NCBI GenBank assembly: GCA_934457095.1
Contig: CAKSHJ010000017.1
Coordinates: 1-17,909 of the forward strand
Reading direction: 5' to 3'
Length of the DNA stretch: 17,909 nt
DNA from: an uncultured Eubacteriales bacterium
GTDB taxonomy: Bacteria > Bacillota > Clostridia > Oscillospirales > Acutalibacteraceae
A program made the position numbers and the translations under genes. A model generated the notes under the pieces. The model searched no databases, was not told the origin of the DNA, and saw nothing but the letters and a program-made list of their open reading frames with translations. Shown one piece after another: positions 14,808 to 17,909 of this stretch; position 1 is the stretch's first letter; each line of letters begins with the position of its first letter.

Positions 14808-16400
14808 CTACTGATGATACTCCACATTGTCCAGAATATTTCTGCAAAGCGCAATAATCAAAATAAAAACACCCAACCCCCACGCAATAAAAGGCAACGG
14901 CACCACAAACGCGGGCACATCACGGACAAATGCCAGCATACAACCGCTGCATACAATACCGGGCAACCCCACCAACAACACACAAAGCATATAAAGAAAC
15001 ATGACCGGCCCTCGGTTAACATTGGTCTTGCCAAACAGTCGGTGAAACAAAATGTTACACGCAATATAGAGTAACCCTGCCGTACCGTAAGTGATAGCGC
15101 TCAGCAATGCATACAGCGGATTTGCCCGCAATACCGCGCACACCACAGCAAATATCAACGCTCCCTCTGCAAACGGCCGCAAAACCGTGGTCATACTTGC
15201 CCATAACAATTTCTGAAATGGCGAAGCCGGTATCAAATAAATTGCCGTTTTATCAAGTTCAGCACACCAGTCTCCGCCCAACGAAAAGAAAAACTGTGTA
15301 TAACAACAGCCAATAGTCACAAATAGCAAAATGAAATTGGCACTGACCTGCTCCTTCGCCGCAATTTGAAAAATGACAGCAAAGGCAACGGCCGCCAACA
15401 ACAAAATAACACCCGGTATACTTATGAAAAATCTGCTTCGACGCCTCCCCTCTAATAAATGCTTATAAAACAGCACATTGGGTCCCCAACCCTTTTTAAT
15501 TCCAGTCGAGGTCACCCGTACTTTGCCGCTGTCAAAAGCAAATTTTCCTTCACGTTTCTTTTGACGTATCCGGTCGGCACGAGCCGTCGATTGCAGTACA
15601 TCTTCGTAAAAATCTAAATCTTTCGCGGCAAAAATAACCACCGCTATGGCAATCGCCGCTGCAAATAATGCAGTATAAATACCTGCCGCAATATAATTTT
15701 CCAACAAAAAACCAAACACCGCTCCTTTGAGCCAACCCACCAATGGTATAAACTCCAAGTACGGCGAAGCCAAGGCTGTCACGGCACTATCAGCGGTGCC
15801 GCCATCTGCCAAAAATACGGCAATATAAACAGCAACCAAAGCCGCAACACAAACAAATATAGCACCTGTCACCATATGAATATACTGTTTTTTGCCGTTG
15901 GTCAAACTGTAAATCATCATGGCTAAAATTTGCATGCAGCACAGCATGATAGCAACACCCAGCATCATTACTACAATCTGCCAAATTTCCAATCGGAATA
16001 AATTGGTCAGCGTAGAGGCCTGCCCCAATAAAATCAGAGTAATAAAAAGGCTTGCCAGCAATTGCTTTGCCAAACCATAAAATAACACCGCTTTAGAGGA
16101 AATAGGCGCAGTAAATAAAAAATGCACATCGCTCATGCGAAAAAAGGTTGCCCCCGATTTAAGTCCTCTCAACAAAATCGGCATTGCAATCAGCAGCATT
16201 GCAACAAAATAAATGCCGTGTAAAAATGCAAGGTTCAGTACAGTTTCAGTTTGCATCGGCTCTGCAAAAAAACGCGAAAATAGTGAAATGCCAATGGCTG
16301 CAATCAACAGCAAATACAGCGCTAACTTTCCCGGATGCGCAACCGTTGTACGCACAAAATTTTTTACCTGTTTGCAAGAAAGATACCATAAAGCGCTCAT
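14808..16400 (-). CDS. ABC exporter membrane protein (putative ABC_export family)
   Basis: A 530-aa, very hydrophobic protein with at least ten likely membrane helices. The ATG at 16398-16400 overlaps the ATPase stop (ATGA), so the two are translationally coupled. The N-terminus (MSALWYLSCKQVKNFVRTT, then HPGKLALYLLL) and the segment MSDVHFLFTAPISSKAVLFY resemble the 'putative ABC exporter' family of Firmicutes, in which the phrase 'DV.fLFtaPis' is common. The central part (~265-325) is charged and probably cytosolic (RADRIRQKKREGKF). The protein should form the membrane channel for the ATPase encoded just upstream; the cargo is unknown. The gene ends in a terminator. Confidence 0.87.
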   Translation of the reverse strand: MSALWYLSCKQVKNFVRTTVAHPGKLALYLLLIAAIGISLFSRFFAEPMQTETVLNLAFLHGIYFVAMLLIAMPILLRGLKSGATFFRMSDVHFLFTAPISSKAVLFYGLAKQLLASLFITLILLGQASTLTNLFRLEIWQIVVMMLGVAIMLCCMQILAMMIYSLTNGKKQYIHMVTGAIFVCVAALVAVYIAVFLADGGTADSAVTALASPYLEFIPLVGWLKGAVFGFLLENYIAAGIYTALFAAAIAIAVVIFAAKDLDFYEDVLQSTARADRIRQKKREGKFAFDSGKVRVTSTGIKKGWGPNVLFYKHLLEGRRRSRFFISIPGVILLLAAVAFAVIFQIAAKEQVSANFILLFVTIGCCYTQFFFSLGGDWCAELDKTAIYLIPASPFQKLLWASMTTVLRPFAEGALIFAVVCAVLRANPLYALLSAITYGTAGLLYIACNILFHRLFGKTNVNRGPVMFLYMLCVLLVGLPGIVCSGCMLAFVRDVPAFVVPLPFIAWGLGVFILIIALCRNILDNVEYHQ

Positions 16401-17107
16401 ACCCGCATATCCCCGCTTTCCGTAATGGAAAAAAACAGCTCCTCCAAATTCTCGTTGTTTCGCTCCACCTCAAAGCGTGTCCGTTCAGCGGCAATTTTCC
16501 CTTTGCACATAATCAGCGCTTTATCCCAAAACTCTGCCACGCTTCCCAGCATATGCGTACTAATCAGCACTGCACAGCCCGCTGCTTTCAAGTCCAATAT
16601 CATAGTCCTAAGCTCCTTGATTGCATGCGGATCCAGTCCCACAAACGGCTCGTCAAACAGTACAACTTTAGGCAACGGCAACAACGCACAACAAATACTC
16701 AATTTCTGCTGCATACCCTTAGAAAGCTCTTTACCCAACTTGTCTACCTTATCTTCCAACTCCAAACGCTGCAACAAATTATGCGCTCTGTTTTCCCAAT
16801 TCTGAACACAGTATGCCCTTCCAATAAATTCCAAATGCTCCATAACAGTCAAATTTTCATACGGTGCGGGGATTTCCGGAATATACCCAAAATTACGCTT
16901 GGCCTCAATGCTTTTATTCGGAAAACCGCAAATACGAATCTCACCCTCAAAGCGAAGCAACCCGGCAATACACTTAATCGCTGTGGATTTGCCTGCACCA
17001 TTTGGCCCTAATAATACAGCAATTTCACCCGATTGCACAACAAAGGAAAGCAAATTATTTGCCACAAATTTTTTATAAATTTTAGTCAAATGAGAAACTT
17101 CCAGCAT
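16397..17107 (-). CDS. ABC transporter ATP-binding protein, ABC-2 export type
   Basis: A 236-aa protein from ATG at 17105-17107 with AAGGGA about 5 nt upstream. Walker A is GPNGAGKST (34-42), the signature is LSKGMQQK (128-135), Walker B is VVLFDEPFVGLDP (~145-157), and the switch His is in LISTHML. At the Q-loop the wording is FGYIPEIP, with Glu where many ABC proteins have Gln; this is common in the CcmA/YtrB-like exporter ATPases this one resembles. It overlaps its membrane partner by 4 bp and starts 27 nt after the zinc-ribbon protein. It is expected to energise an export process; the cargo is not predictable. Confidence 0.94.
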   Translation of the reverse strand: MLEVSHLTKIYKKFVANNLLSFVVQSGEIAVLLGPNGAGKSTAIKCIAGLLRFEGEIRICGFPNKSIEAKRNFGYIPEIPAPYENLTVMEHLEFIGRAYCVQNWENRAHNLLQRLELEDKVDKLGKELSKGMQQKLSICCALLPLPKVVLFDEPFVGLDPHAIKELRTMILDLKAAGCAVLISTHMLGSVAEFWDKALIMCKGKIAAERTRFEVERNNENLEELFFSITESGDMRV

Positions 17108-17134
17108 ACAAATCCCTTCTTATTCAGGCTGCTA

Positions 17135-17632
17135 TCACTGCAACAAATACATATAGGAATAAAAATCACCTGCAAACAGCAACAATACAACAATTATCGC
17201 AATCACCAGCAAAATTCCGGCAGCATAGGCGCAAATTGCTCCGATTAAATAACTCTTAGCGCGTTTTTTGGCAACCTCCACTGCCTCGCCGTAAAATTGC
17301 CGACAAAACGGATTTTCATTGCCACACCCCGGACAATGCGCCATATTGGCCAAAATCGGTGCACTGCAACTGGAACAAGGCAACATTCTTTGACCTGCAC
17401 CGTTTCTCACGCACAAATAAATAATTGCTGGAATCCAGCCGAAAAAGCCAGTCAATACGCCCCACATACTCGGGGAGGTACACCCCTTCGCCTTTGCATC
17501 ATTGTAAACCGACAGCGCTAAAAAAATTTGTGCCAACAATCCTGCAATCGCCACAAAAATGCTCAACACGATAATCGGAATCGCAAATTCTATGACTCCA
17601 CTACTAAAAAAATATCGTTCTGCCTGACTCAT
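17135..17632 (-). CDS. Zinc-ribbon membrane protein of unknown function
   Basis: A 165-aa protein. ATG at 17630-17632 (MSQAERYFFSS) is preferred because GAAAGG (17644-17649) lies ~11 nt upstream; an in-frame ATG at 17666-17668 would add 12 residues but has no clear ribosome site. Two hydrophobic segments (~13-40 and ~55-75) contain a stretch YNDAKAKGCTSPSMWGVLTG seen in small inner-membrane proteins related to PLDc_N-type domains. A zinc ribbon follows, CSSC then CPGC 12 residues later (CxxC-x12-CxxC), and a last helix (YLIGAICAYAAGILLVIAIIVVLLL) near the C-terminus. It is the first gene of the ABC-exporter unit and might regulate or assemble the transporter. It has no recognisable enzymatic motif. 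Confidence 0.8.
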   Translation of the reverse strand: MSQAERYFFSSGVIEFAIPIIVLSIFVAIAGLLAQIFLALSVYNDAKAKGCTSPSMWGVLTGFFGWIPAIIYLCVRNGAGQRMLPCSSCSAPILANMAHCPGCGNENPFCRQFYGEAVEVAKKRAKSYLIGAICAYAAGILLVIAIIVVLLLFAGDFYSYMYLLQ

Positions 17633-17687
17633 ATTCGTTATAACCTTTCTATTTACAAAAATCCCCATATGTAATCTTTAATTATAA

Positions 17688-17715
17688 ATTTTAACGGAAT
17701 TTTCCAACGTAGTCA
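17688..17715 (-). promoter_or_regulatory. Promoter of the zinc-ribbon/ABC-exporter operon
   Basis: TTGACT (17715-17710) and TAAAAT (17693-17688) with a 16-nt spacer lie downstream of the rRNA terminator and ~55 nt before the first start codon. Both hexamers are one base from consensus. Confidence 0.65.
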
Positions 17716-17747
17716 AGGCAAATAACTAATTTGTAATCTTTCATTTG

Positions 17748-17776
17748 CAAAAAAAATAGAGCTTTTTATGAGCTCT
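17748..17776 (-). terminator. Intrinsic terminator of the rRNA operon
   Basis: AGAGCT and AGCTCT pair around a 7-nt loop and are followed on the minus strand by ATTTTTT. It is located 71 nt past the end of the 23S gene. Confidence 0.82.
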
Positions 17777-17846
17777 GTTTCTTTATATTTTTGTACACTG
17801 AAAACTGAATAAAGATTTAAGATATGAAAAAGAAACCAAAAGGCTA

Positions 17847-17909
17847 TGGTCAAGCCCTCGACCAATTAGTACTGCCAAGCTGAACATGTTACCATGCTTA
17901 CACACGCAG
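17847..17909 (-). rRNA. 23S ribosomal RNA, 3' end (partial, continues beyond the right edge)
   Basis: The minus strand reads GTGTGTAAGC ... AGTACTAATTGGTCGAGG then GCTTGACC, the strongly conserved 3' terminus of bacterial 23S rRNA (compare ACTAATCGATCGAGGACTT in Bacillus). The final CTTGACC should pair with the 5' end of the same rRNA. The 3' boundary is estimated to within a few bases. No 5S sequence follows in the ~70 nt before the terminator. Confidence 0.93.

Noticed and set aside
16184..17011. 275-codon open frame on the plus strand
   Set aside because: It is antisense to the ABC ATPase and exporter genes, which carry complete, recognisable motifs; its own translation shows none.
1..17909. 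CRISPR array, insertion sequence ends or transposase genes
   Set aside because: No regularly spaced repeats, terminal inverted repeats or transposase motifs were seen; the only mobile-type hint is the recombinase fragment at the left edge.

Overview
The window looks like a chromosomal segment of a low-to-mid GC, Gram-positive anaerobe of the Clostridia, perhaps a gut Oscillospirales/Ruminococcaceae type. This rests on strong purine-rich Shine-Dalgarno sites, frequent GTG/TTG starts, a C-terminal SPQTGD wall-sorting signal, surface-protein repeats typical of Clostridia and the MoxR/DUF58/transglutaminase set. Almost every gene is on the minus strand, so transcription runs from the right edge to the left.

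Reading in transcription order: (1) 17909-17748, the last ~63 nt of a 23S rRNA gene, then an intrinsic terminator with no 5S gene between. (2) 17715-14766, a promoter and a three-gene unit: a zinc-ribbon membrane protein, an ABC ATPase and an ABC-exporter permease, closed by a hairpin terminator. (3) 14753-11365, a promoter, a MacB/LolD-type ABC ATPase and its large FtsX-type permease, closed by a terminator. (4) 11355-292, a strong promoter, a cobalamin riboswitch with a terminator/antiterminator platform, and a run of seven or eight tightly spaced genes. (5) 98-1, the start of a separate gene resembling a tyrosine recombinase.

The cobalamin-controlled operon is the most interesting part. 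It encodes a 60-aa protein with a homing-endonuclease-associated repeat; a sortase-type wall protein with a PQQ-like beta-propeller; an exported protein ending in a DUF4430 (transcobalamin C-terminal-like) domain; an exported, membrane-anchored alpha-alpha toroid resembling the N-terminal half of intrinsic factor/transcobalamin; a MoxR AAA+ ATPase; a DUF58 protein; a membrane transglutaminase-like protein whose expected catalytic Cys is Ser; and a probable 51-aa protein overlapping its 3' end. The two halves of a transcobalamin-like fold are thus separate, overlapping genes under a B12 sensor. My hypothesis is a Gram-positive cell-surface cobalamin capture system, with the MoxR-DUF58-transglutaminase trio as a maturation or envelope module. 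The sequence directly supports the regulation and domain content; the B12-binding role is inference.
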